From a virus: a DNA stretch of 64,000 bases. How positions within the stretch are numbered: position 1 is the first letter of the stretch; each line of letters opens with the position of its first letter. Of this stretch, positions 7,248-14,861 are shown piece after piece. Below the pieces are notes generated by a model. That model worked only from the letters and a program-made list of their open reading frames with translations, did not search any database and was not told where the DNA came from. The DNA is taken from IMG/VR virus record IMGVR_UViG_3300047509_000037, positions 32,152-96,151 of that record; one strand, 5' to 3'. Both the position numbers and the translations under genes were made by a program.

Positions 7248-8154
7248 ATTCCCAAAGCCCATGCTTGCTGAAGCGGTCGAGAACTTCGCCGCTCTCACTT
7301 TTCCGAAGATGGCGTCACCGAAACTCGACGGCATTCGTGGCACCGTTCACGCGGGCATTCTCCGCTCACGGTCACTGAAAGATATTCCGAACGTTCACGT
7401 GCAGAAGAAATTCGCGGGACTCCGCGAAGGGCTGGATGGTGAGTTCATCGTCGGTGACCCGTATGGTCCTGAGGTCTACGACCGCACTCGCCGCGTCATC
7501 ATGGAGTCGGGTAAGAAGACCAACGCGGACGACGTTCGCTACTACGTCTTTGATTCCCAGCCTCAGGATGACGCGCTGCCTTTTCACGTGCGCTACGACT
7601 CCCTGCCGAACGCAGCCGCCGGGAAGACGGATGTCATCGTCGTGCCCCACATTGTTATAAGTAACTTGGAAGAACTGGAGCAATACGAGAACGCGATGTT
7701 GTCGAAGGGCTTCGAGGGCGTCATGCTCCGTGACCCTGTCGGACCCTACAAGCACGGTCGGTCCACCGAAGCGGAGGGCTGGCTTGTGAAGGTGAAGCGT
7801 TACGTCGATGACGAGTGCCGCGTGCTCTCGTGCTACGAGGAGATGGGGAACAACAACGAATCGTTCACCAACGAACTTGGACGCACCGCACGGTCAGCAT
7901 CGAAGGCTGGCAAGACTGGCAATGACACGCTGGGCGGATTCAACGCCGTCGGTCTCACCGGGAAGTACAAGGGCGTCGAGTTCCAAGTCGCGGTCTCCAG
8001 CCTGAAGCACCCAGAGCGCAAAGCAATCTGGGACACGCGTGATGAACAGGTCGGAAAGATTCTGACCTACAAGTGGTTCCCAATCGGTAGCGAAGAAAAA
8101 CCACGTCACCCGATGTTCAAAAACTGGCGAGAAGTCATAGATATGAGCGAATGA
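7240..8154 (+). CDS. ATP-dependent DNA ligase
   Basis: The 304-residue protein has the nucleotidyltransferase motif I SPKLDGIRG (Lys28 would be adenylated). It also has LDGEFIVGD (motif III region), GFEGVMLRD (motif IV) and WLVKVKRY (motif V), then an OB-like C-terminus with VGLTGKYKGVEFQV. Size fits compact phage ligases. It seals nicks in duplex DNA during replication and repair. The start overlaps the preceding small gene. Confidence 0.9.
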   Translation: MSKFPKPMLAEAVENFAALTFPKMASPKLDGIRGTVHAGILRSRSLKDIPNVHVQKKFAGLREGLDGEFIVGDPYGPEVYDRTRRVIMESGKKTNADDVRYYVFDSQPQDDALPFHVRYDSLPNAAAGKTDVIVVPHIVISNLEELEQYENAMLSKGFEGVMLRDPVGPYKHGRSTEAEGWLVKVKRYVDDECRVLSCYEEMGNNNESFTNELGRTARSASKAGKTGNDTLGGFNAVGLTGKYKGVEFQVAVSSLKHPERKAIWDTRDEQVGKILTYKWFPIGSEEKPRHPMFKNWREVIDMSE

Positions 8155-8181
8155 TGTACGACCCAAAGACCCACAAGTTTG

Positions 8182-8211
8182 TTGACAAAGCCAGAGCCGC
8201 CGTGGTAGGCT
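8182..8211 (+). promoter_or_regulatory. Possible promoter for the recombinase gene
   Basis: TTGACA at 8182-8187, an 18-base spacer and TAGGCT at 8206-8211. The next ATG is only 7 bases downstream, so a transcript would be nearly leaderless. The -10 match is weak. Confidence 0.35.
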
Positions 8212-8218
8212 TGTAGGC

Positions 8219-8725
8219 ATGTTGAAATCAATGACACGCGAAGAACTGGACAGGCTGCTCGAAGTCGCCAAGCAAGAGTCCTTCATGGACTACCTGATGA
8301 TGCTCGTGACGTTTCTCCACGGGCTTCGAGTCTCCGAGACGTTGTCGCTGACAAAAGACAACATCGTCAACGGCTACATCGTCGTGAAGCGCGGCAAGGG
8401 TTCGCACAAATGCGAACATCCCCTCTTACTCACGCCGAGCGAAGCCGAGCACCTGTCCAGTATCGAAGGCAAGTTCTTCACGATGTCGCGCATCACGTTC
8501 TGGCGCAGGATGCAGAAATACGGTGCGACCGCTGGGCTGGCTCCATACCTGAGGCACCCGCACACGCTGAAGCACACGTGCGGCAGGCTGGGGTTTAAGG
8601 GCGGCATGACGGTGCCCGACCTCGTCGAGTGGCTTGGTCACAAGAATCCAGCGATGGCTCTGGTGTATTCCGCCAGTGATATTGACACGGCGTCACGAGC
8701 GTTCGCCGCTGCGGTGGGACGCTGA
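8219..8725 (+). CDS. Tyrosine recombinase, catalytic domain only
   Basis: 168 residues. GLRVSETLSL carries Arg I (Arg37), VVKRGKG the beta-hairpin Lys, HTLKHTCGRLG the second box (Lys118 in place of Arg), and WLGHKNPAMALVY the His141 and nucleophile Tyr150. The N-terminal core-binding domain is missing. It could integrate the phage, resolve dimers or be a remnant. No attachment site or repressor gene is evident nearby. A 20-codon frame (8154-8216) precedes it. Confidence 0.8.
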   Translation: MLKSMTREELDRLLEVAKQESFMDYLMMLVTFLHGLRVSETLSLTKDNIVNGYIVVKRGKGSHKCEHPLLLTPSEAEHLSSIEGKFFTMSRITFWRRMQKYGATAGLAPYLRHPHTLKHTCGRLGFKGGMTVPDLVEWLGHKNPAMALVYSASDIDTASRAFAAAVGR

Positions 8726-8928
8726 TGGACGGCTTGGCGTGGTTGCTCAAAGACATGAAGCCTATGCCGCCGGAAGTGAAAGAGGCATACAAGGGGACTG
8801 AGTTCACGTGTGAGTGCGGCGGGATGGTCATCCCGCAAACGATGGATGACGGCATCTGCTTTTCTTGCAAAGCAATTCTGAAACTCGCGGAATGCGAATA
8901 CGAGGAGGCTAACGATGACACCACCTAA
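8725..8928 (+). CDS. Small zinc-ribbon protein
   Basis: 67 residues; ATG overlaps the recombinase stop (TGATG). FTCECGGMVI...GICFSCKAIL gives two CxC/CxxC knuckles. The 3' end overlaps the next gene and provides its GAGGAGG. Function unknown. Confidence 0.55.
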   Translation: MDGLAWLLKDMKPMPPEVKEAYKGTEFTCECGGMVIPQTMDDGICFSCKAILKLAECEYEEANDDTT

Positions 8929-9967
8929 AGGGCGCTACGCATGGTTTGGACCGGACGAACCCGTACACCGGGAGAAGTCGCAAATTCCGTGGGGGAGAGC
9001 AATCATCTGGTTTATTCTTGCGGCGCTGGCGGTCTGGGCGGTAGATGCCCACGGGCAAGAAAGGCTCTATGACATCGAAGACGGCACAACAGCGGTATCT
9101 CCATTCACCCAGGGGTCGAGCGGCGACCGACCGGAGACATGCGCGGTATCGCACGCGACCCAAGAACAAGTTTCGCATCTACCAGTATCGTGCGACCCGT
9201 CTTCTCAAGGTGGAATTTTCTTTGGGGTTCGAGCATTTCTGCAATCTGATTGCACAAGCGTGCCGTTACTGTGGAGACCCTGCGACGGGGATAGACCGAC
9301 TCAACAACGCCGAAGGCTACACCGCGACGAACAGCGTCCCCTGTTGCGGGATGTGCAATCGCATGAAACTCAAATGGGGCGAGGACTTGTTTCTTGCTCA
9401 AATCGAGAAGATTTATCGGCATCGGTTCATGCCGTCGCCTGTGCAATCGCTAGAACTGAAGGCTTCTTTACCAAGAGAACAAAACCCAATCGCTACAACA
9501 ATCCGGGGGACATCCGAGGGTTTGGCGAGACGCGATACGCCGGGGAGATTGGACGAGACCGATTCGGTTATGTGATTTTTAAGTCCTCAGCGTTCGGCTG
9601 GGCTGCATTGACGCGGAACCTCCAGCGCATCGTGGACGGCACGAGCACGTACTACTCGACCGACCCGACGTTCGCAGAGATTGCGAAGGCATACGCGACC
9701 GACAAACGGTGGGGCAAGAGCGTGTGCAAGATTCTCCAAATCAATCCGCGAGCAACGATGCGGGAGTACCTTGGGCTGGCTCCACTGGTGAGGATGACAT
9801 GGAACTCAAATGCGGACATCTTGAAGCGCATACTTGCACCGCTTGCGGACAGTGTCGGGCTTGTCGCCACACCTACGTTGAGCGTGCGGACGGGTGGGTT
9901 TGGTGTCGGTGTCCTAATCTCAGATGGAGGCGGGTATTACAAATCCGAAACATATCAACGACCGTAA
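8915..9967 (+). CDS. Membrane-anchored peptidoglycan hydrolase gene interrupted by an HNH ORF
   Basis: The frame is open for 350 codons but has three parts. Residues 1-48 are a real-looking N-terminus with a transmembrane segment (AIIWFILAALAVWAV). About 49-170 is low-plausibility sequence lying opposite the HNH gene at 9069. From about 171 the sequence reads CAIARTEGFF, NRYNNPGDIRGF, FGWAALTRNLQ and ATDKRWG, as in phage lysozyme/transglycosylase-like hydrolases (Glu of RTEGF likely catalytic). The original gene was probably a signal-anchor lysin. Whether the fusion or a short downstream protein is made is unclear. The C-terminus overlaps two further genes. Confidence 0.55.
   Translation: MTPPKGRYAWFGPDEPVHREKSQIPWGRAIIWFILAALAVWAVDAHGQERLYDIEDGTTAVSPFTQGSSGDRPETCAVSHATQEQVSHLPVSCDPSSQGGIFFGVRAFLQSDCTSVPLLWRPCDGDRPTQQRRRLHRDEQRPLLRDVQSHETQMGRGLVSCSNREDLSASVHAVACAIARTEGFFTKRTKPNRYNNPGDIRGFGETRYAGEIGRDRFGYVIFKSSAFGWAALTRNLQRIVDGTSTYYSTDPTFAEIAKAYATDKRWGKSVCKILQINPRATMREYLGLAPLVRMTWNSNADILKRILAPLADSVGLVATPTLSVRTGGFGVGVLISDGGGYYKSETYQRP
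9069..9575 (+). CDS. HNH endonuclease nested in the lysin gene
   Basis: ATG 9069 with AAGAAAGG upstream. Basic N-terminus, then ACRYCGD, GIDRLNNAEGYTATNSVPCC and MCNRMK, a complete HNH/zinc-ribbon nuclease. The nuclease part ends near 9425; the rest of the frame is the out-of-phase lysin sequence. It lies entirely within the frame of 8915-9967, which suggests a free-standing homing insertion. Confidence 0.7.
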   Translation: MTSKTAQQRYLHSPRGRAATDRRHARYRTRPKNKFRIYQYRATRLLKVEFSLGFEHFCNLIAQACRYCGDPATGIDRLNNAEGYTATNSVPCCGMCNRMKLKWGEDLFLAQIEKIYRHRFMPSPVQSLELKASLPREQNPIATTIRGTSEGLARRDTPGRLDETDSVM

Positions 9968-10005
9968 ACGAAACACATGTCTTCGATGCGCCCAAACTTT
10001 CTTAA
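9799..10005 (+). CDS. Small Cys-rich protein
   Basis: 68 residues, ATG behind GAGGATGAC. CGHLEAHTCTACGQCRACRH has four or five closely spaced cysteines. It overlaps the lysin end and the HNH start. The part after residue 45 may be out-of-phase sequence. Confidence 0.45.
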   Translation: MELKCGHLEAHTCTACGQCRACRHTYVERADGWVWCRCPNLRWRRVLQIRNISTTVNETHVFDAPKLS

Positions 10006-10460
10006 CGTACTTTCGATTAGAGAGTGGACGATACCTGAATTGCGCGAATCGAAAACTGTGTTTCGAGTGCAACCCTTTGAAGTCCGGCAAACACTACGCA
10101 GAAAGAACACCCGCCTGCGAGAAATGTGGTGCGACAGAACCTAGCGGGAAATGGTGTGACTCTTGCTACCGGAATCAACGACGGTGGGCACACAAACGTC
10201 GCGCAGTGGAACTGTTGGGCGGCAAATGTAATCGCTGCTCGTGGTCAGGACACATCGCAGGTTATGACTTCCATCATCCTGCGGACGATAAAGAATTTAC
10301 GCCGAGCCAGATGCTATCTTTCAGTTGGGAGAAATTCTGGAGTGAGGCGCAGAAGTGCGAACTACTCTGTGCGATTTGCCATCGCATCGAACACTCAAAA
10401 TTCGAGGAGGAGCCACATGAAGGGATTGAAGGAAGCAACCAAGAACCTCAAGCTAGTTGA
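9924..10460 (+). CDS. HNH endonuclease with N-terminal zinc fingers
   Basis: 178 residues. CLRCAQTF, CANRKLCFEC and CEKCGA...CDSCYRN knuckles lead to a nuclease domain: KRRAVELLGGKCNRCSW, YDFHHPADDKEF, SWEKFW, KCELLCAICHRIEH. This is the long phage HNH type with DFHH and CxxCH. Start is weakly marked and overlaps upstream genes. Confidence 0.75.
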   Translation: MEAGITNPKHINDRKRNTCLRCAQTFLTYFRLESGRYLNCANRKLCFECNPLKSGKHYAERTPACEKCGATEPSGKWCDSCYRNQRRWAHKRRAVELLGGKCNRCSWSGHIAGYDFHHPADDKEFTPSQMLSFSWEKFWSEAQKCELLCAICHRIEHSKFEEEPHEGIEGSNQEPQAS

Positions 10461-10623
10461 CACCGACGCGATTGCCGCGAAGGGGAAGCTGGCATACCGG
10501 ATGGGCATCGAACGCCGGAACAACCCGGAGAACACACCGACCGCACGCACCGTGTGGGAGCGTGGCTGGGATGCGGCGAAGGTCGAGTTCGAGGCGATGC
10601 AACTCCGCTGGAAATCTCTGTAA
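10417..10623 (+). CDS. Small protein resembling the Rmf/CrpP fold
   Basis: 68 residues, ATG behind GAGGAGG. The helix-turn-helix spacing AYRMGIERRNNPEN...TVWERGWDAA resembles the ribosome modulation factor/CrpP family (G-x-x...NP...W-x-x-GW). If right it might bind ribosomes or other nucleoproteins. Similarity is by eye and weak. Confidence 0.45.
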   Translation: MKGLKEATKNLKLVDTDAIAAKGKLAYRMGIERRNNPENTPTARTVWERGWDAAKVEFEAMQLRWKSL

Positions 10624-10736
10624 ACCGTTTCACAATTAGGTGACGACCTACGTCGATGTATTGGAGTTCACAATGGGAAACGATTCTGTTTCTGCTTTTC
10701 CTCGTGTCGCGCACGGGGAGAAAATTCGGAGTAATT

Positions 10737-11003
10737 TTGGGCATCTATCAGAAGAACCACTACGACCGACGCATGGTCGAATACCAGCGGTTGAAGTCTA
10801 AGCCGTGTCGAGATTGCAAGAAAAAGTTTCATCCGGTGTGCATGGATTGGGACCATCGACCACGCACAAAGAAACTCGCAGATGTCTCACGTTTGGTCAT
10901 CGCCCGCTGTTCGTGGAAGCGTGTCCTTGCGGAGATTAGAAAGTGTGACCTCGTGTGCGCGAACTGCCACAGACTTCGCACGTTCAGAAGGGAACAATAC
11001 TAA
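10737..11003 (+). CDS. HNH endonuclease
   Basis: 88 residues from TTG 10737 behind CGGAG; a longer reading from 10656 adds odd hydrophobic residues. CRDCKKKF, MDWDHRP, SWKRVLAEIRKCDLVCANCHRLRTF is the compact HNH signature. A different frame from ATG 10673 (GGAG upstream, 42 codons) enters it from the left and may be what remains of the gene it interrupted. Confidence 0.7.
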   Translation: MGIYQKNHYDRRMVEYQRLKSKPCRDCKKKFHPVCMDWDHRPRTKKLADVSRLVIARCSWKRVLAEIRKCDLVCANCHRLRTFRREQY

Positions 11004-11004
11004 T

Positions 11005-11181
11005 ATGCCTTGGGACGATTCTTTAAGTGCGGTCCACAACGATGACACGAAAGTCGTTGGTCGCGCACTCAACGCAGTAAACTTTATCGAAGTCGATTGG
11101 GAAGCCGTCGAACGCCGGAACGCCGGATACCTCGCGGTCAACATCGCCAACAGCCGAAAGCGAGAACAAGATGCCAAGTAA
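11005..11181 (+). CDS. Small hypothetical protein
   Basis: 58 residues, ATG behind AGAAGGGAAC at the end of the HNH gene. Acidic start, then VDWEAVERRNAGYLAVN and a basic tail. No family recognised. Confidence 0.5.
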   Translation: MPWDDSLSAVHNDDTKVVGRALNAVNFIEVDWEAVERRNAGYLAVNIANSRKREQDAK

Positions 11182-11458
11182 AAAGCGCAAGCTGCTACAA
11201 GCTGAAATCGAATACCTCGACCCGCTCAACTGCGGCTCGACACTCGGCTACAACATCGTCGACGGTCGCCGGGGACTCTATGGCGACGTGGACATCACTG
11301 ATTGCAATCGCAAGGTGACGTGGAACTTCAGCGTCAGCGACGAGAATCCGCTGGCGAAAATCGACTGTGCTATCGGTCTGCTCATTCGATTCCGGTCGAA
11401 GCTGGACCTAGAACTTTCCAAGGCGAAGAAGCGCCGCCCGCGAAAACCGAGGGCTTGA
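11171..11458 (+). CDS. Hypothetical protein
   Basis: 95 residues, overlapping the previous gene by 11 bases. Central GRRGLYGDVDITDCNRKVTWNF, then a very basic tail (KAKKRRPRKPRA) that could bind nucleic acid. Function unknown. Confidence 0.55.
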   Translation: MPSKKRKLLQAEIEYLDPLNCGSTLGYNIVDGRRGLYGDVDITDCNRKVTWNFSVSDENPLAKIDCAIGLLIRFRSKLDLELSKAKKRRPRKPRA

Positions 11459-11473
11459 CACGCGTGGTATACT
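11455..11473 (+). promoter_or_regulatory. Possible extended -10 promoter
   Basis: TGGTATACT at 11465-11473 is a good extended -10 element 20 bases before the start of the gene at 11493. A TTGACA at 11455 is too close to serve as its -35. Confidence 0.4.
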
Positions 11474-11492
11474 AGTGTCTGGAGGATTTCTC

Positions 11493-11768
11493 ATGGACAA
11501 AGAAAAATCGGTCAAGGTCGTCACGCTCGAAGGCACATTCCCTGAACTGGTCGTGAAGCACGTGTACCAGCAAGGGCGGGGCACCGGGAGCAACATCCGT
11601 GCCGCTGCCGCCGCTGCCATTCGGGATTTGATGAGTAAGCCGGGATTGAAAGCCCGCCGCATCACATCTGCGAAGTTGACAATGAGCATTGGAACGCGTA
11701 TAGTCGATTCAGTCGAATCCACGGAGGGCACCAATGTCGCTGATGGTCTACAAAAATCGAACGGTTGA
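11493..11768 (+). CDS. Hypothetical protein
   Basis: 91 residues from ATG 11493, which follows TGGAGGA. Contains GTGSNIRAAAAAAIRDLMSKPG, an alanine-rich helix, between beta strands. No family recognised. Confidence 0.6.
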   Translation: MDKEKSVKVVTLEGTFPELVVKHVYQQGRGTGSNIRAAAAAAIRDLMSKPGLKARRITSAKLTMSIGTRIVDSVESTEGTNVADGLQKSNG

Positions 11769-12243
11769 AGTCATCGAAACGTCCGGCTCGTTGTCCAAGA
11801 TTAACGACGACGGCAACGAGTACAGCGTGAAAACCGCCAGCCTCAAGGCACCGAAGACGCCCCGGCGTCCCAAGAGCCTGAACATCGTCACCATCACGGA
11901 GAGCATGAAGCCCTTTGTGACATATCTGCTCACCGCTCAGGCGAAGACCTTGCTCACGCTGGAAGCACAGTGTGAGGAGATGGACTTCGCGGTTCGCAAA
12001 CAGTACACCGCTCTGACGGGCGGCGACGAACTGGTCGAGGGTGCGGGCTACCACGTCGCGCCGGAGTCAGCCAAGAAAGAAGGCTGCGAGGGTAGTGTCA
12101 CATTCGTCATGCCAACCGACGAGTCCATCATCACACCGGAGATTACCGCCATGATGACACAGCGTCCCGGTCTCATCAACCGAATCGGTTTCGTGTGGGC
12201 TTTGGTCGAAGCCGGATTCAAGGTGGCGCGGGTTCTCGGATAG
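11734..12243 (+). CDS. Hypothetical protein
   Basis: 169 residues; start overlaps the previous gene and lies behind GGAGGG. A beta-rich N-terminus (VEVIETSGSLSKINDDGNEYSVK) is followed by a helical region. It precedes the exonuclease gene by 7 bases, in the same operon. Function unknown. Confidence 0.6.
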   Translation: MSLMVYKNRTVEVIETSGSLSKINDDGNEYSVKTASLKAPKTPRRPKSLNIVTITESMKPFVTYLLTAQAKTLLTLEAQCEEMDFAVRKQYTALTGGDELVEGAGYHVAPESAKKEGCEGSVTFVMPTDESIITPEITAMMTQRPGLINRIGFVWALVEAGFKVARVLG

Positions 12244-12250
12244 GAGTCGC

Positions 12251-13324
12251 ATGGCTCTCAAGATTCACAAATACCCGGACCTGTCGGGACCTCTGTACCA
12301 TTACAACAATAGCGTCAAGCTGAGATTCAGCCCGAAGCACTGGCTCTATCTGCTCGAAGGTGCCGACGGTTCCCTGACTCCAATCTCCGGCGTCACGAAT
12401 ACGCTGAAGATTGTGGACAAGAGTCAGGCACTCATCGGCTGGGCGACTCGGCTGTTCATGGAGAAAGCCGTCGCGCTTCTTCAAGAGTGTCGCCGGGGAA
12501 ACATGGTCGAGGTCGAGTACGAAGACTTGATTACGATTTTGATGAAGGCGAAGGACGAGCACCGCAACGTGCTCGAAGCGGCGGGAGACACCGGACACAG
12601 CGCACACGCGTTCGTCGAATCTCTCATCCGTGCGACCGCAGTCGAAGACGAGAACCGTCGGCTGGAGATACTGGCGAAGTTCCCTGAGGATGAGCGTGCA
12701 TCGAACGCGGCTATCGCGTGCTTGGCGTTCTTCGCGGAGCACAACGTCCGGTACATCGCGGCGGAGCAACGCGTCTTCTCACTGGAGTGGTTAGTCGCGG
12801 GGATGATGGACGGCGACGTTCTGATGGACTCGTGCGACGATGCCGACTGTCCCTGCCAGCAACACGCACCGTTCAAGGACAGGCGCATGGTGCTGGATTT
12901 GAAGACCAGCAACCAAGTCGTAGCGACGTACTTCGCGCAAGCGAATTTCTATTGGAAGGCGAAGGTCGAGGAGTTCCCCGACACCAAGTTTGACGGTGTC
13001 GTCATCCTCAGGCTGGGCAAAGACGACGCGGCTGAGTTCGAGCCGTGGATTCACTTCGGAGACGAAGCGCACGAGCGGCATCTGCGGTTCTTCAAGCGGG
13101 CACTGGACCTGAAGCAATCGGTCGAAGAAGTCGAAGGCGAGATGAAGTCGGTCAAGGCAGCCCTACGCGCTAAGGCGCAGGCGGCGAAGGACGCGGCGAT
13201 GCGTATCGCGTGCCCCAAGGCGAAGGTCTATAAGGGCAGCCGCAAGAGCAAGTGCTTCGACGACGGCACACAATGTGAGGCGTGCGCGAAGATTTACTTG
13301 ACAGCCAATAGCACGAAAGTGTAG
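12251..13324 (+). CDS. PD-(D/E)XK exonuclease (RecB/Cas4-like)
   Basis: 357 residues. GDTGHSAHAFVE near 112-123, AEQRVFS near 172, GMMDGDVL (acidic Asp) near 187 and VLDLKTSNQV (D-x-K) near 217 form the RecB-family nuclease core. YFAQANFYWKA follows. Two Cys clusters (CDDADCPCQQH and the C-terminal CFDDGTQCEAC) could bind iron-sulphur or zinc. Probably acts in phage recombination with RecA. GGAG lies upstream of the ATG. Confidence 0.75.
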   Translation: MALKIHKYPDLSGPLYHYNNSVKLRFSPKHWLYLLEGADGSLTPISGVTNTLKIVDKSQALIGWATRLFMEKAVALLQECRRGNMVEVEYEDLITILMKAKDEHRNVLEAAGDTGHSAHAFVESLIRATAVEDENRRLEILAKFPEDERASNAAIACLAFFAEHNVRYIAAEQRVFSLEWLVAGMMDGDVLMDSCDDADCPCQQHAPFKDRRMVLDLKTSNQVVATYFAQANFYWKAKVEEFPDTKFDGVVILRLGKDDAAEFEPWIHFGDEAHERHLRFFKRALDLKQSVEEVEGEMKSVKAALRAKAQAAKDAAMRIACPKAKVYKGSRKSKCFDDGTQCEACAKIYLTANSTKV

Positions 13325-13327
13325 TAT
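13298..13327 (+). promoter_or_regulatory. Probable promoter
   Basis: TTGACA at 13298-13303, an 18-base spacer and TAGTAT at 13322-13327, 19 bases before the gene at 13347 and overlapping the exonuclease stop codon. Confidence 0.5.
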
Positions 13328-13346
13328 TGAAAGAGTGGAGGGACAC

Positions 13347-13562
13347 ATGACTATCGGCAAAGTAGGGAACATAGCAGTCAGCGGAGTGGTCGAAATTGCG
13401 CAGCGGTACGAAGCTGCTGGTAACCGTCGTATCGCGTGTCAAGCCGCAATCGACGAGTACCTCGACCGTCCTGAGTACAAAAAACTTTGCAAGGCTTTGC
13501 GGGATGCCGACGCTGCATGGCGTGCGGCAGGAGCCGAATATGAAACTGGTCGTTTGGTCTAA
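13347..13562 (+). CDS. Hypothetical protein
   Basis: 71 residues, ATG behind GGAGGGACAC. Helical, with EIAQRYEAAGNRRIACQAAIDEY and a second Ala-rich helix. First gene after a probable promoter. Function unknown. Confidence 0.55.
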   Translation: MTIGKVGNIAVSGVVEIAQRYEAAGNRRIACQAAIDEYLDRPEYKKLCKALRDADAAWRAAGAEYETGRLV

Positions 13563-13574
13563 CGGGAGGGATAC

Positions 13575-13871
13575 ATGACTTTTGCAAAGGATGCACTCAG
13601 GCAGGCGAAGCGCCTTACACGCAAAGAGCGCAACAAGGCGGGCAAGCTGGCGAAAGCCGCTGCACGTGAAGCTGCTACCAAGATTCCCACCATCGAAGTT
13701 CCCCCGGTGCCGCGTAGTGTTTCGTCGCTGGCATTTCTGGGCGGCAAGCAGTACCGCCAGCACGGTCTGAGCATGAAGAACCGCCCCGGCAATCACATGC
13801 TGCACGAGGAAGCGGAAGCTGAGAACCACGCACGTTCACTGACGGCGTATCAACCGAGCGCGGAGTTATAA
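13575..13871 (+). CDS. Basic hypothetical protein
   Basis: 98 residues, ATG behind GGGAGGG. The first 40 residues are rich in Lys, Arg and Ala and suggest nucleic-acid binding; the rest is loop-like. No family recognised. Confidence 0.55.
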   Translation: MTFAKDALRQAKRLTRKERNKAGKLAKAAAREAATKIPTIEVPPVPRSVSSLAFLGGKQYRQHGLSMKNRPGNHMLHEEAEAENHARSLTAYQPSAEL

Positions 13872-13876
13872 ATAAA

Positions 13877-14026
13877 ATGAACTTCTTCAAATACATGCGA
13901 CCAGAGAACGAAAAAATTTCTTCTATCCTGTTCGCCATGCTTGACAACAAGGATGTGCGTCCGGTAATCTGGAAGAAGGTTAAGCACGTGACCGCCGGGG
14001 GTCAACCCGATGGTCGATTCGCATAG
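13877..14026 (+). CDS. Small hypothetical protein
   Basis: 49 codons starting MNFFKYMRPENEK, with ILFAMLDNKDVRPVIWKKV in the middle. The Shine-Dalgarno (GGAG) is 12 bases upstream, inside the previous gene's end. Too short for a family call. Confidence 0.45.
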   Translation: MNFFKYMRPENEKISSILFAMLDNKDVRPVIWKKVKHVTAGGQPDGRFA

Positions 14027-14046
14027 CCTCTGAGGAGGGACACATC

Positions 14047-14424
14047 ATGGCAACTTCAAAAACCAAAACCGGAGCCACACTCGTCTCGACCATCGGCGGT
14101 CGTGTCAAGTATCGCTTCACTTCCATCCTGATGAAGCAGGTCCAAAGCAGATACGCCTACTTCGCAACCAAGAACGAGATTTTCTCGCTCATCAACAGCC
14201 TGTTCCGCACGGAAGTCGCTGAGTTCCCGACGATTGTTTACACCGGGACGCAGGGTCGCACGACCTACAACGCCCGCAAGAACAGCTACGGTGGATTCAG
14301 CATCGGCTGTCAAGACTTCGACCGCAACACGGTTCGCGCTATCGCAGCCAGCGTCGGTCACTCGAAGTCATTCATCAACGCGTACCTGCCCCGGTTGGCG
14401 AAAGCCGCTGCCGCTGGTCGCTAG
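14047..14424 (+). CDS. Hypothetical protein
   Basis: 125 residues, ATG behind GAGGAGGG. Mixed alpha/beta, with a Gly/Tyr-rich middle (TYNARKNSYGGFSIG) and a basic C-terminal helix. No family recognised. Confidence 0.6.
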   Translation: MATSKTKTGATLVSTIGGRVKYRFTSILMKQVQSRYAYFATKNEIFSLINSLFRTEVAEFPTIVYTGTQGRTTYNARKNSYGGFSIGCQDFDRNTVRAIAASVGHSKSFINAYLPRLAKAAAAGR

Positions 14425-14531
14425 ACTGTACAGCAGGGAGCCTGAACTACCAGCCCTGTCACTCGCGTTGAAACGGTAGACTGATGCGGCGAATAACACG
14501 CGTGCCAAATTCAAATTCAGGAGACACAAAC

Positions 14532-14768
14532 ATGAGCATGACATCGAAAGTAATCAACCTGCTCCGGCTAGCAATTCTCAATGCTCTGGCGAACGGTTCG
14601 AGCGCCAGCAACCAAAGTCTTCGCTCCGTCGTCGGCAGTGTTTACTCACTGCGTTCGATTCAGGAAGCGACCCAGAAGATGACCAAAGAGGGACTGCTCG
14701 TCGCGTCCACTCGTGGTGTCTACAAGTTGAACACGAACGTCCCGCAGGCAATTGGCGCGACGGCGTAG
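14532..14768 (+). CDS. Possible winged-helix protein
   Basis: 78 residues from ATG 14532 behind CAGGAGACAC. LLRLAILNALANGS, SVYSLRSIQEATQKMTKEGL and LLVASTRGVYKL follow the helix-helix-wing order of small winged-helix DNA binders. Target unknown. The 107 bases before it contain no clear gene. Confidence 0.45.
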   Translation: MSMTSKVINLLRLAILNALANGSSASNQSLRSVVGSVYSLRSIQEATQKMTKEGLLVASTRGVYKLNTNVPQAIGATA

Positions 14769-14831
14769 TCCCTTCGAGGGGCGTGGTTCCTCACGAGATG
14801 GGGACTAACGCGGAGGATGCGAGCCTCCCGC
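14766..14831 (+). promoter_or_regulatory. Hairpin-rich leader before groES
   Basis: TAGTCCC (14766-14772, containing the upstream stop) pairs with GGGACTA (14801-14807) around an inner CGTG/CACG hairpin. CGGAGG (14811-14816) pairs with CCTCCCG (14824-14830). No run of T follows, so a terminator is less likely than a folded leader. Seen by eye only. Confidence 0.4.
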
Positions 14832-14861
14832 CACATTGTTGTTTGATTCAGGAGAGTTCAC

